The position numbers and the translations under genes were made by a program. The notes under the pieces are model-generated. The model saw only the letters and a program-made list of their open reading frames with translations. It was not told the origin of the DNA and searched no databases. DNA of 48,574 bases. It comes from an uncultured Burkholderiales bacterium. Its GTDB lineage: Bacteria; Pseudomonadota; Gammaproteobacteria; Burkholderiales; Burkholderiaceae_C. The DNA is taken from positions 1-48,574 of the forward strand of contig CAIJQQ010000057.1 in NCBI GenBank assembly GCA_903822825.1. The letters are read 5' to 3'. Positions 26,705 through 35,107 of the stretch are shown one piece after another. The first letter of the stretch is position 1. Each line of letters begins with the position of its first letter.

Positions 26705-29700
26705 ATGAACCTGCCCTCGCTCATCCTCGGTAAACGTTTCACTGTGCCTCTCCCCGCCGGATCGGCCGATGCCGTGCTGCTGGCCCAACTGGCCGAGCGC
26801 GAGAAAAAAGCGGGCAAGCTCACCGCCATCGTCACAGCCGACGCCGCCGACGCCCAGAGGCTGATGGATGAGCTGGTGTTTTTTGCACCCGGTTTGCGCT
26901 GTGTCATGTTCCCGGATTGGGAAACACTGCCCTACGACACGTTTTCGCCGCACCAGGACTTGATCTCTGAAAGGCTGGCCACCCTCTGGCGCATCAAGCA
27001 GCGTAACAACCCCGAGAGCGCCGACGTGGTGCTGGTGCCCGCCACCACCGCGCTGTACCGCCTCGCTCCGCCGTCTTTTCTGGCGGGCTACACCTTCGAA
27101 TTCAAGGTCAAACAAAAGCTGGACGAAGCCCAGCTCAAGGCCCAGCTCACGCTGGCGGGTTACTCGCATGTGAGCCAAGTGGTCAGCCCCGGCGAATACG
27201 CGGTGCGCGGCGGCTTGATCGACCTCTTCCCCATGGGATCGCTGGTGCCGTACCGGGTGGATTTGTTCGACGACGAAATCGACAGCATCCGCACCTTCGA
27301 CCCCGACAGCCAGCGCAGCCTCTACCCCGTGCCGGAAGTGCGGCTGCTGCCTGGGCGCGAGTTCCCAATGGACGAGGCGGCCCGAGCGCGGTTCAGGAGC
27401 CGCTGGCGGGAGCTGCTGGAGGGTGACCCAACCAAAAGCCGAATTTACAAAGACATGGGCAACGGCGTGGCCACGGCGGGCATCGAGTACTACCTGCCGC
27501 TGTTCTTTGAAGAAACCGCCACCGTGTTTGACTACCTGGGCGCTGGCCAGGCCGATGCCGCCACCGTGGTACTGCATGGTGATCTGGAACCCGCCTTCCA
27601 GCGCTTTTGGCAAGACACCCGCGACCGTTACCGATTGGTGCAAGGCGACCCCGAGCGGCCTGTGCTGTCGCCCGATGCGCTGTTTTTGAGCGCCGAGCAG
27701 TTCTACACCCTGACCAACGGCCACGCCCAGTTGGCACTGCGAACCGGCACGGCCGATGCAGCCGACAACACCCTCGCCCAGCCCCTGCCCGAGCTGACGG
27801 TGGTGCGCGGTGCTGAAGACCCGCTGGCCCGGCTGCAAGCCCACATCCACAGCGGCAAAACCCGCGTGCTGATCCTGGCCGAAAGCGATGGCCGACGTGA
27901 AAGCCTGCTCGACTTCGTGCGTTCCAGCGGGCTCACGCCCCCGGTGTTTGACAACTTGCAAGAGTTTTTGGCCAGCGACGAAAAAGTCGGCATGGCCACG
28001 GCGGCTTTGGTCAGCGGTTTTCACTGGTTCGAACACGGCATTGACCTGGTCACCGAAACCGAACTCGTCGCCGCTGGCCCCACCACCCGTCGCAGAAAAA
28101 AGCAGGAGCAAGTCAGTGACGTTGAAGCACTGATCAAAGACCTGAGTGAGCTGAACGTGGGCGACCCGGTGGTGCACAGCCAGCATGGCATCGGCCGTTA
28201 CCGGGGCCTGATCAACATGGACATGGGCCAGAAAAACGAAGACGGCTCGCCCGCCCTGCAAGAGTTTTTGCACCTCGAGTACGCGGGCGATGTCACCCTG
28301 TATGTGCCGGTGAGCCAATTGCAACTGATTGGCCGCTACACGGGCGTGAGCGCCGACGAAGCGCCGCTCCACAAATTGGGCTCTGGTCAATGGGAAAAGG
28401 CCAAACGGCGCGCCGCCGAGCAGGTGCGCGACGCCGCCGCCGAGTTGCTCAACATCTACGCTCGCCGCGCCGCGCGCGAGGGCCACCCTTTCCGTTACAG
28501 CCCGCAAGACTACGAAACCTTTGCCAATGACTTTGGTTTTGAAGAAACCGCCGACCAAAAGGCGGCCATCCACTGCGTCATTCAAGACATGATCAGCCCC
28601 CGCCCCATGGACCGCTTGGTCTGTGGCGATGTAGGCTTTGGCAAAACCGAAGTGGCGCTGCGCGCCGCCTTTGTGGCCGTCACGGGTGGCAAGCAAGTGG
28701 CCATTTTGGCCCCCACCACGCTGCTGGCCGAGCAGCACTACCAAACGCTCAAAGACCGCTTTGCCAAATGGCCCGTCAAAGTGGCCGAGGTCTCGCGGTT
28801 TCGGTCGGGCAAAGAAGTCACCGCTGCCCTCAAGGGCATCGCCGACGGCACGGTGGACATCGTGGTGGGCACGCACATGCTGCTGAGCGAATCGACCAAA
28901 TTCCATGACCTGGGCCTTTTGATCATCGACGAAGAGCACCGCTTTGGGGTACGACACAAAGAGGCCATGAAAGGCCTGCGGGCCGAAGTCGATGTGCTCA
29001 CGCTCACGGCCACGCCCATCCCGCGCACCATGGGCATGGCGTTGGAGGGTCTGCGCGATTTGAGTGTGATCGCCACCGCGCCCCAGCGCCGTCTGGCCAT
29101 CAAGACCTTTGTGCGCAACGAAGGCACGGGTGTGATCCGCGAGGCGGTGCTGCGCGAACTCAAGCGCGGCGGGCAGTGCTATTTTTTGCACAACGAAGTC
29201 GATACGATTGAAAACCGCAGACAAAAACTCGAAGAAATCCTGCCCGAAGCACGCATTGCCGTGGCCCATGGCCAAATGCCCGAGCGCGAACTCGAGCGCG
29301 TCATGCGCGACTTTGTGGCCCAGCGCTACAACATCTTGCTGTGCTCGACCATCATCGAGACCGGCATCGACGTGCCCACGGCCAACACCATCGTGATCTC
29401 TCGCGCAGACAAGTTTGGCCTGGCCCAGCTGCACCAGTTGCGCGGACGCGTGGGCCGCTCGCACCACCAAGCCTATGCGTATTTGATGGTGCCCGAGATC
29501 GAAGGCCTGACCAAACAAGCTGCCCAGCGGCTCGACGCCATCCAGCAAATGGAAGAACTGGGCAGCGGCTTTTACCTGGCCATGCACGACCTGGAAATTC
29601 GCGGTGCGGGTGAGGTGCTGGGCGAAAACCAGAGCGGCAACATGCTCGAAGTGGGTTTTCAGCTCTACAACGAAATGCTGTCCGAAGCAGTGCGGAGCTT

Positions 29701-30199
29701 GAAAGCAGGCAAAGAACCCGACTTGCTGAGCCCCCTGTCGGTCACCACCGACATCAACCTGCACGCCCCCGCACTGCTGCCCAACGACTACTGCGGCGAT
29801 GTGCACCTGCGCCTGAGTTTTTACAAAAAGCTGGCCACCGCCAAAACCAGCGACCAGATCGACTCCCTGCTCGAAGAACTGGTGGACCGCTTTGGCAAAC
29901 TGCCCCCGCAAGCGCAGACCCTGGTGGACGTGCACCGCCTGCGTGTGCTGACCCAGCCCTATGGCGTCATCAAGGTCGACGCCGCCCCGGGCGTCATCCA
30001 AATCACCTTCAAACCCAACCCACCCGTGGACCCGATGGCCATCATTGGCCTCATCCAGAAGAACAAACACATCAAGCTGGCGGGCAACGACAAAATCCGC
30101 ATCGAGCGTGAATTGCCCGACCCCAAGGCGCGGGCGCAGATGGTGCGGGATGTGCTTCGCTCATTGGGGCAGCCAAAACCCGAAACAGTCCCTGGCTGA
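26705..30199 (+). CDS. mfd: Transcription-repair coupling factor Mfd
   Basis: Mfd removes RNA polymerase stalled at DNA damage and recruits the UvrABC excision system. It has 1164 residues from the ATG at 26705; a TTG at 26672 is in frame but lies inside the leader hairpin. Domains in order: UvrB-like damage-recognition region (about 20-330), RNA-polymerase interacting domain from about 475 (LNVGDPVVHSQHGIGRYRG), and the translocase with Walker A GDVGFGKTEVA (about 641). The DEEH box is in LLIIDEEHRFGVRHKE (about 742), followed by TLTATPIPRTM and QLRGRVGRSHHQAYAY. The C-terminal TRCF domain includes DLEIRGAGEVLGENQSG. Confidence 0.98.
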   Translation: MNLPSLILGKRFTVPLPAGSADAVLLAQLAEREKKAGKLTAIVTADAADAQRLMDELVFFAPGLRCVMFPDWETLPYDTFSPHQDLISERLATLWRIKQRNNPESADVVLVPATTALYRLAPPSFLAGYTFEFKVKQKLDEAQLKAQLTLAGYSHVSQVVSPGEYAVRGGLIDLFPMGSLVPYRVDLFDDEIDSIRTFDPDSQRSLYPVPEVRLLPGREFPMDEAARARFRSRWRELLEGDPTKSRIYKDMGNGVATAGIEYYLPLFFEETATVFDYLGAGQADAATVVLHGDLEPAFQRFWQDTRDRYRLVQGDPERPVLSPDALFLSAEQFYTLTNGHAQLALRTGTADAADNTLAQPLPELTVVRGAEDPLARLQAHIHSGKTRVLILAESDGRRESLLDFVRSSGLTPPVFDNLQEFLASDEKVGMATAALVSGFHWFEHGIDLVTETELVAAGPTTRRRKKQEQVSDVEALIKDLSELNVGDPVVHSQHGIGRYRGLINMDMGQKNEDGSPALQEFLHLEYAGDVTLYVPVSQLQLIGRYTGVSADEAPLHKLGSGQWEKAKRRAAEQVRDAAAELLNIYARRAAREGHPFRYSPQDYETFANDFGFEETADQKAAIHCVIQDMISPRPMDRLVCGDVGFGKTEVALRAAFVAVTGGKQVAILAPTTLLAEQHYQTLKDRFAKWPVKVAEVSRFRSGKEVTAALKGIADGTVDIVVGTHMLLSESTKFHDLGLLIIDEEHRFGVRHKEAMKGLRAEVDVLTLTATPIPRTMGMALEGLRDLSVIATAPQRRLAIKTFVRNEGTGVIREAVLRELKRGGQCYFLHNEVDTIENRRQKLEEILPEARIAVAHGQMPERELERVMRDFVAQRYNILLCSTIIETGIDVPTANTIVISRADKFGLAQLHQLRGRVGRSHHQAYAYLMVPEIEGLTKQAAQRLDAIQQMEELGSGFYLAMHDLEIRGAGEVLGENQSGNMLEVGFQLYNEMLSEAVRSLKAGKEPDLLSPLSVTTDINLHAPALLPNDYCGDVHLRLSFYKKLATAKTSDQIDSLLEELVDRFGKLPPQAQTLVDVHRLRVLTQPYGVIKVDAAPGVIQITFKPNPPVDPMAIIGLIQKNKHIKLAGNDKIRIERELPDPKARAQMVRDVLRSLGQPKPETVPG

Positions 30200-30231
30200 G
30201 TCCTTTCAACGATCTTTGATAATCCTGACCC

Positions 30232-30972
30232 ATGACCACCGCCACCTCCTCCACCAACTCCGATCCCACCGAGTTTGCCCCCGGCCTCGCCATCCAAGGC
30301 TTCACCGCCCCCCTGTCTTTGTCCCAGTTCAAGCTGATCGCGTTTGACATGGACTCCACGCTCATCAGCATCGAGTGCATCGACGAGATCGCCGCCGCCG
30401 TGGGCCGCAAGGCCGAGGTGGCGGCCATCACGGAAGCGGCCATGCGCGGCGAGATCACCGACTTCAAAGAAAGCCTGCGCCGCCGTTTGGCTTTGCTCAA
30501 GGGCGTGACGCTGGCCGACATGGAACGCGTTTACACCGAGCGCCTGAAAATCAACCCCGGTGCGGCCGAGCTGATTGCGGCTTGCCAAAAAGCAGGCATG
30601 AAAGTGCTGCTGGTCTCAGGTGGTTTCACCTTCTTTGCCAACCGCGTGAAAGAGCGCCTGAACATCGACTTCGCTCGTTCAAACCAACTGGAGATTGTGG
30701 ATGGCGAACTCACGGGCGGCCTGGTCATGCAAAGCTGGGGCGACATTTGTGACGGGGCCGAAAAGCGCAGAACGGTGCTGGAAATGGCCTCGTTGATGGG
30801 CATCGAGCCGCATCAATGCATCGCCATGGGCGACGGCGCGAACGATTTGCCCATGATGGGCGCGGCGGGTTTGTCAGTGGCTTACCACGCCAAGCCCAAG
30901 GTGCGTGAGCAGGCGATGGTCGCCATCCATGAAGGCGGGCTGGACCGGTTGCTGGAAGTCGTGAAGCCCTGA
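30232..30972 (+). CDS. serB: Phosphoserine phosphatase
   Basis: Last step of serine synthesis: phosphoserine to serine. HAD-superfamily enzyme of 246 residues. The nucleophile D39 and acid D41 are in FDMDSTLISIECIDEIA. Motif II serine is in LLVSGGFTFFA, and the metal site is in AMGDGANDLPMM. The protein lacks the extra N-terminal ACT-like domain of some SerB proteins and has a short leader of about 33 residues instead. It follows mfd by 32 bp. Confidence 0.95.
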   Translation: MTTATSSTNSDPTEFAPGLAIQGFTAPLSLSQFKLIAFDMDSTLISIECIDEIAAAVGRKAEVAAITEAAMRGEITDFKESLRRRLALLKGVTLADMERVYTERLKINPGAAELIAACQKAGMKVLLVSGGFTFFANRVKERLNIDFARSNQLEIVDGELTGGLVMQSWGDICDGAEKRRTVLEMASLMGIEPHQCIAMGDGANDLPMMGAAGLSVAYHAKPKVREQAMVAIHEGGLDRLLEVVKP

Positions 30973-30982
30973 CCCTTTGAGT

Positions 30983-31055
30983 GTGGGAGCCCCGCCCTCG
31001 GGGCGATGGCTTGTGGACCGCGAGCGGTCTTTCGCGACTAGGGCGTCGCTCCTAC
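30983..31055. repeat. Palindromic intergenic repeat, copy 1
   Basis: An imperfect inverted repeat (GTGGGAGC at 30983, GCTCCTAC ending at 31055) encloses two small stems: GCCCC/GGGGC at 30989-31004 and GACCG/CGGTC at 31016-31029. Its first 36 bases match a second copy at 32151 with only two differences. This is the pattern of a REP-like dispersed element, lying just after serB. Confidence 0.75.
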
Positions 31056-31063
31056 TGGGGGCC

Positions 31064-31273
31064 TCAGCGGCGCAGAGGTTTCAGGAGATCACTCAGCCCG
31101 TTGTGGTCGATCTCTTGCATCAATCGGAGCAGCTGTCCGATTTCTGTTTTTGGAAAACCCTCGCGGGCAAACCAGTTGAGGTAGTTGCCGGGCAAGTCGG
31201 CGATCAGCATGCCTTTGTGCTTGCCAAAGGGCATGGGCGTGGTGACCAGCTTCATCAAGTCGTCGGGTTTCAT
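31064..31273 (-). CDS. DUF3820 family protein
   Basis: Small protein of 69 residues that I recognise as the DUF3820 family, from MPFGKHKGMLIADLPGNYL followed by WFAREGFPKTEIGQLL. The motif around FGKHKG and the DLP is the conserved core. No signal peptide or membrane segment is present. The function is not established. It lies downstream of an epoxide-hydrolase-like gene, 34 bp away, on the same strand. The two genes sit between two copies of the palindromic repeat. Confidence 0.8.
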   Translation of the reverse strand: MKPDDLMKLVTTPMPFGKHKGMLIADLPGNYLNWFAREGFPKTEIGQLLRLMQEIDHNGLSDLLKPLRR

Positions 31274-31307
31274 GCTTGTGCCCTCATTTCACGCCTTGCG
31301 CCTCGTT

Positions 31308-32114
31308 TCACAACTCGGCCCAAAGCCAAGCCCGCACCCGCGCATGGAATGCTTCTGGCCGTGAAATCATGACCCAGTGCCCGCAAGGCAAGCCATGCAC
31401 CGCGCTGCCGGTGGTGGAAGCCACTTTTTCCAACCATTTCGCCGAATGGAACATGAAAGGTTTGCGCTCGCCGTAGACAAACAAGAGCGGCATGGGCAAG
31501 TTGATTTGCGCCGCCTGCATGAAGCCGCCCGCCGTGCCGAACCACTGCATGGCATAGGGGTAATTCATCTTGTGGGTGATGGTGGCCGGGTCGGTCGGGC
31601 AACGCAGCCAGCGCGCCATGGCGCGGGTCATGCGGGTGCCCAGACTGCCGCCGATTTTCCAGGCCAAGGCCAGCCAGACCTGGTAGCCCATCACAGAGAG
31701 TTTCTCCTTGACGCCCCAGCTGCGCAACAAGGCTCCCGAGTTGTGGTCGCCCACGTCCACCGCCACCACGCGGGCCACCCGCTCGGCGTGGCGCATGGCG
31801 AATTGATAGCCAAAGATACAGCCCCAGTCGTGCAGCATCAGCGTCACAGGCTGGTCAGGGCTGATGCGGTCTACCACCTGGCGCAGCAGCTGGCACATGT
31901 CATCAAGGCTGGTCGCCGCAGGGCCTGATTCAAAGCCGGGCAGCGTGAGGCGGGCGCAGTTGGCGCGGTCTTGCAGTGCGGCCACGGTACCGTCCCACAA
32001 GGAACGTGTGTCGGGCCAGCCGTGCAGCATGAGGATGACCTCGTCACCCTGCCCTTTCAGCCAAACCTCGGTACCGTTGACGTCGATGCAAATGTCTGTG
32101 GTGTTGGAATTCAT
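31308..32114 (-). CDS. Alpha/beta hydrolase, epoxide-hydrolase/haloalkane-dehalogenase type
   Basis: Cytosolic hydrolase of 268 residues from the ATG at 32114. The oxyanion motif is LMLHGWPDTRSLWDG. The nucleophile position is an aspartate in TLMLHDWGCIFGY, which places it with epoxide hydrolases and dehalogenases rather than serine esterases. The catalytic histidine is in LPCGHWVMISRPEAF. A cap domain lies between (about 125-200). The substrate is unknown. The open frame continues upstream to 32219 through the palindromic repeat, but that part is not protein-like. Confidence 0.85.
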   Translation of the reverse strand: MNSNTTDICIDVNGTEVWLKGQGDEVILMLHGWPDTRSLWDGTVAALQDRANCARLTLPGFESGPAATSLDDMCQLLRQVVDRISPDQPVTLMLHDWGCIFGYQFAMRHAERVARVVAVDVGDHNSGALLRSWGVKEKLSVMGYQVWLALAWKIGGSLGTRMTRAMARWLRCPTDPATITHKMNYPYAMQWFGTAGGFMQAAQINLPMPLLFVYGERKPFMFHSAKWLEKVASTTGSAVHGLPCGHWVMISRPEAFHARVRAWLWAEL

Positions 32115-32150
32115 GGCCAAATCCTGAAGTTGGAGGGGTACAGGCAGTTT

Positions 32151-32224
32151 TGTAGGAGCCCCGCCCTCGGGGCGATGGCCTGTGGATTGCGAAGGCTCAT
32201 CGCTGCGGGGGCGCCGCACCTACA
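32151..32224. repeat. Palindromic intergenic repeat, copy 2
   Basis: An imperfect inverted repeat (TGTAGG at 32151-32156, CCTACA at 32219-32224) encloses GCCCC/GGGGC. It has the same orientation as copy 1 at 30983, so the two are direct repeats flanking a 1.1-kb segment. It lies between the hydrolase start and the aminotransferase stop. Confidence 0.75.
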
Positions 32225-32234
32225 CAAAACAAGC

Positions 32235-33434
32235 TCAATTCAGCGCCTTGGCCAGGCGAGTGACGCCCTCGAGGATCTTGTCCTCACCCACGGTGGCAAA
32301 GCTCAGGCGGAAGGTGGCGTGGTCGGGGTTGGCGCTGAAGAACGGCGTGCCCGGCACAAAGGCCACGCCATTGTCGATGGCGCGTTTGGCAAACACGTTG
32401 CCGTCATTGACCTTGCCGCTCGCACCCGTGAGGCGGGCCCAGACGAACAAGCCGCCTTGAGGCTGCACAAACTCGATCGCATCGCCCAGTTCGCGACGCA
32501 AAGCATCGCCCATGGTTTGAGCGCGCTGGGCATAGACGGCGCGCACTTTGTCCAGCGTGGCAGGCATGCGCCCGGCTTTCAAATATTGCGCCGCGGTGGC
32601 CTGGGCAAAGGTGCTGGTGTGCGCGTCGCTGAATTGTTTGCACATGGTGGAGCGGACCAGCAGCTCGGCGGGCGCGACCATCCAACCCACACGCAGGCCT
32701 GGGGACAGCACTTTGGAGAGAGACCCGCAGTGCACCAGCAACTCACGACTACCGGGCACTTGGCTGCTCATGGCCAGCAAGCTGGGTGGTGGTGCCTCGC
32801 CAAAATACAAATCGCCATAAGGGTCGTCTTCGACGATCAGGGTTTGGTGTTTGACGGCCATCTCCAGCACCTGTTTGCGGCGCTTGGCGCTGAGCAAGGC
32901 GCCGCTCGGGTTGCCAAAGGTGGGGATCAGATACACAAACTTCGGTTTGTGCTCAGCGATCAGTTTTTCCAGCTCGTCGGTCTTGACGCCGTGGCCATCC
33001 ACCGGGGCGCTGATGAGTTCCGCCCCGTACAAACGGAAGCACTGGATGGTGGCGAGGAAAGTGGGGCCTTCGACGATCACCTTGTCGCCGGGGCTGATCA
33101 TGGTTTTGCCGATCAGGTCCAGCGCCTGCTGGCTGCCAGTGGTCACGATCAGCTGGTCGGCCGCCACCTCCTTGGCGCCCTTTTGAACCATGAAATGGGC
33201 CAGTTGCTCGCGCAGTGGGCCAAAACCTTCGGTCGCGCCATATTGCAGGGCTGCGCCAGGGTCTTCGCTGAGCGCGGCATTGCTGGCTTCGCGGATGCCG
33301 TCCACGTCGAACATGGCGCTGTCGGGAAAGCCGCCTGCAAAACTGATGATGCCGGGCTTGCCCAGGAGTTTGAACAACTCCCGGATGGCGGAGGTTTCGA
33401 CGTTGTTCAGGCGATCGGCAAATTGCAAAGACAT
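32235..33434 (-). CDS. PLP-dependent aminotransferase, class I/II (LysN/2-aminoadipate aminotransferase-like)
   Basis: Aminotransferase of 399 residues from the ATG at 33434. Fold type I signatures: ISFAGGFPDSAMF near the N-terminus, QYGATEGFGPLREQLA, TTGSQQALDLIGK, PTFGNPSGALLS (about 175), VEDDPYGDLYF with the PLP aspartate, and the PLP-lysine in CGSLSKVLSPGLRVGW (about 240). The C-terminal arginine is in FRLSFA. The GGxP opening and overall layout place it in the group of 2-aminoadipate and multi-substrate aromatic/branched-chain aminotransferases. The substrate cannot be fixed from sequence. It is divergent from nth across about 60 bp. Confidence 0.88.
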   Translation of the reverse strand: MSLQFADRLNNVETSAIRELFKLLGKPGIISFAGGFPDSAMFDVDGIREASNAALSEDPGAALQYGATEGFGPLREQLAHFMVQKGAKEVAADQLIVTTGSQQALDLIGKTMISPGDKVIVEGPTFLATIQCFRLYGAELISAPVDGHGVKTDELEKLIAEHKPKFVYLIPTFGNPSGALLSAKRRKQVLEMAVKHQTLIVEDDPYGDLYFGEAPPPSLLAMSSQVPGSRELLVHCGSLSKVLSPGLRVGWMVAPAELLVRSTMCKQFSDAHTSTFAQATAAQYLKAGRMPATLDKVRAVYAQRAQTMGDALRRELGDAIEFVQPQGGLFVWARLTGASGKVNDGNVFAKRAIDNGVAFVPGTPFFSANPDHATFRLSFATVGEDKILEGVTRLAKALN

Positions 33435-33495
33435 GGTGGTGTATCTTCCCGTGTTGATTTCCACCATTTTGCCAACATCCCTACTTCAAACCGCC

Positions 33496-34131
33496 ATGAA
33501 GCCCGCACAGATCGAATCTTTTTTTGCCACCCTGCAAGCCGCCAACCCCATGCCCGTGACCGAGCTGGAATACACGAGCGTCTTTGAGCTGTTGGCCGCC
33601 GTGTTGCTGTCGGCCCAGGCCACCGATGTGGGTGTGAACAAGGCCACGCGCAAACTTTTCCCGGTGGCGGGCACCCCGCAAAAGATTTTGGACCTGAGCC
33701 TGAAAGGTCTGGAGAGTCACATCAAGACGATCGGCCTGTACCACAGCAAAGCCAAACACCTTCTGGAAACCTGCCGGATTTTGGTCGAGCAACACGACGG
33801 CCAGGTGCCCCGCACACGCGAAGAACTCGAAGCCCTGCCGGGTGTGGGCCGCAAAACCGCCAACGTGGTGCTGAACTCGGCCTTTGGCGAAGCCACGATG
33901 GCGGTGGACACACACATCTTCCGTCTGGGCAACCGCACGGGGCTGGCCCCGGGCAAAACGCCTTTGGCGGTGGAGCTCAAACTGCTCAAGCGCATCCCGG
34001 CCAAGTACCTGGTCGACGCCCACCACTGGCTGATCCTGCACGGGCGCTATGTGTGCCAGGCACGCCAACCTCAGTGCGGGCAGTGCGCCGTGGCGGCATT
34101 TTGCGACTTCAAGCCCAAAACCCCCCGGTAA
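33496..34131 (+). CDS. nth: Endonuclease III (DNA glycosylase/AP lyase)
   Basis: Base-excision repair enzyme removing oxidised pyrimidines. It has 211 residues, the same as E. coli Nth. The helix-hairpin-helix is LPGVGRKTANVV, with catalytic lysine K120. The catalytic aspartate is D138 in AVDTHIF; both match E. coli numbering. The C-terminal [4Fe-4S] cluster has the expected C-x6-C-x2-C-x5-C spacing (CQARQPQCGQCAVAAFC). The open frame extends upstream of 33496 but the ATG there gives the family N-terminus. Confidence 0.97.
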   Translation: MKPAQIESFFATLQAANPMPVTELEYTSVFELLAAVLLSAQATDVGVNKATRKLFPVAGTPQKILDLSLKGLESHIKTIGLYHSKAKHLLETCRILVEQHDGQVPRTREELEALPGVGRKTANVVLNSAFGEATMAVDTHIFRLGNRTGLAPGKTPLAVELKLLKRIPAKYLVDAHHWLILHGRYVCQARQPQCGQCAVAAFCDFKPKTPR

Positions 34132-34200
34132 ACATCTAACCGCCTCGCATCAGAACCCTTTGGTTTTCTGCGCCACCTTCGGCTGGTGTTGACCGGCGGG

Positions 34201-34206
34201 TAGAAT
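34201..34206 (+). promoter_or_regulatory. Candidate -10 element for the Zorya-like operon
   Basis: TAGAAT lies 100 bp upstream of the first gene, in a 175-bp gap after nth. No matching -35 hexamer is seen at 16-18 bp; a TTGACC is only 6 bp upstream. Low certainty. Confidence 0.25.
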
Positions 34207-34306
34207 TCACCCCCGCCTTCCGCTGAAGCGCCTCCTCTCCAACCCATGCGCTTCTCGCTTGATTGGGGGTCGCGAACAGTCTTTTCGAATTCGAGCCATC
34301 CCGCCT

Positions 34307-35107
34307 ATGACGCGAGCCCTTCCGCGTGCCAACACCCACAACTCCCGATTGCTGCGTTTTCTGAACGAGAACGCGATGATCGAAGCCGTCCCGACTTCAG
34401 AGGATGTGGGTCAAAAGCTCGGCGACTGGTTGGACTTTCGCCAAGCCATTGCCCTGCATGCGGTGCTGAACCCCGACACCCCGATCCAGGCCACAGGGCC
34501 ATCGCGCACGCCCGCATTGACGCCAGACGGCTTGCGGCAGCACGTCACCAAGGTACGGGCGTCGCTCGAACAATCCATCTTGCATGGCCCCCCGCCCGGC
34601 TCGGAGCTCACGCGCATCGACATGCCCCCGCCTGAACTGAACGAGCCCATCGAGCCCAAAACAGCTTTCGAGCCGTACCGCCGCTTTCAGGCCGCGCACC
34701 AGCGGCAGATGGAAAGCGTGGTGCGCACCCTGCGCTCGCAAGTGCGCGCCCAGTTGGCCAAAAGCACGACGGCCCTGCAGCAGCTGGCCGCGCTCGACGC
34801 CACCTTTGAAAGCATCCTGAGCGAACGCGAAGCCGTGTTGCTGGGCAAAGTCTCACGCTTGCTCGAAAAACGCTTTGCCCAGGGCCTCAAACAACACCTC
34901 AAAAAACAAGCCGATCTGGCCACGGACAGCGCCCCCAATGAGGCACTGCCATCAGCCGTCCAACCCCTGGCCTGGCTGATGCCCATCCGCCAAGCCATGC
35001 GCACCGCCTTGCTGGCCGAGCTGGACACCCGTTTGCAACCCACGCTCGGCTTGGTCGAAGCCTTCCACGCCCAAAAACCACAAAACAATGAAACGCTATT
35101 CCTTTGA
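34307..35107 (+). CDS. zorF: DUF3348 protein (ZorF-like), first gene of a Zorya-like operon
   Basis: Protein of 266 residues from the ATG at 34307 (the open frame reaches a TTG at 34259). I recognise it as DUF3348. The N-terminal segment NSRLLRFLNENAM and KLGDWLDFRQAIALHAVLN is the conserved part. The middle is Pro-rich, and residues about 115-210 are strongly helical (YRRFQAAHQRQMESVVRTL onward). No catalytic motif or membrane segment is visible. The gene overlaps the MotA/TolQ-like gene by 20 bp. As I recall, DUF3348 is the ZorF component of type III Zorya defence systems. Its function is otherwise unknown. Confidence 0.75.
   Translation: MTRALPRANTHNSRLLRFLNENAMIEAVPTSEDVGQKLGDWLDFRQAIALHAVLNPDTPIQATGPSRTPALTPDGLRQHVTKVRASLEQSILHGPPPGSELTRIDMPPPELNEPIEPKTAFEPYRRFQAAHQRQMESVVRTLRSQVRAQLAKSTTALQQLAALDATFESILSEREAVLLGKVSRLLEKRFAQGLKQHLKKQADLATDSAPNEALPSAVQPLAWLMPIRQAMRTALLAELDTRLQPTLGLVEAFHAQKPQNNETLFL

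Noticed and set aside
26501..30070. An open frame of 1189 codons on the minus strand opposite mfd
   Set aside because: It exactly shadows mfd, whose domains are unmistakable. Its translation is His/Gly/Val-rich without any family resemblance, which is a by-product of high-GC third-position codon bias.
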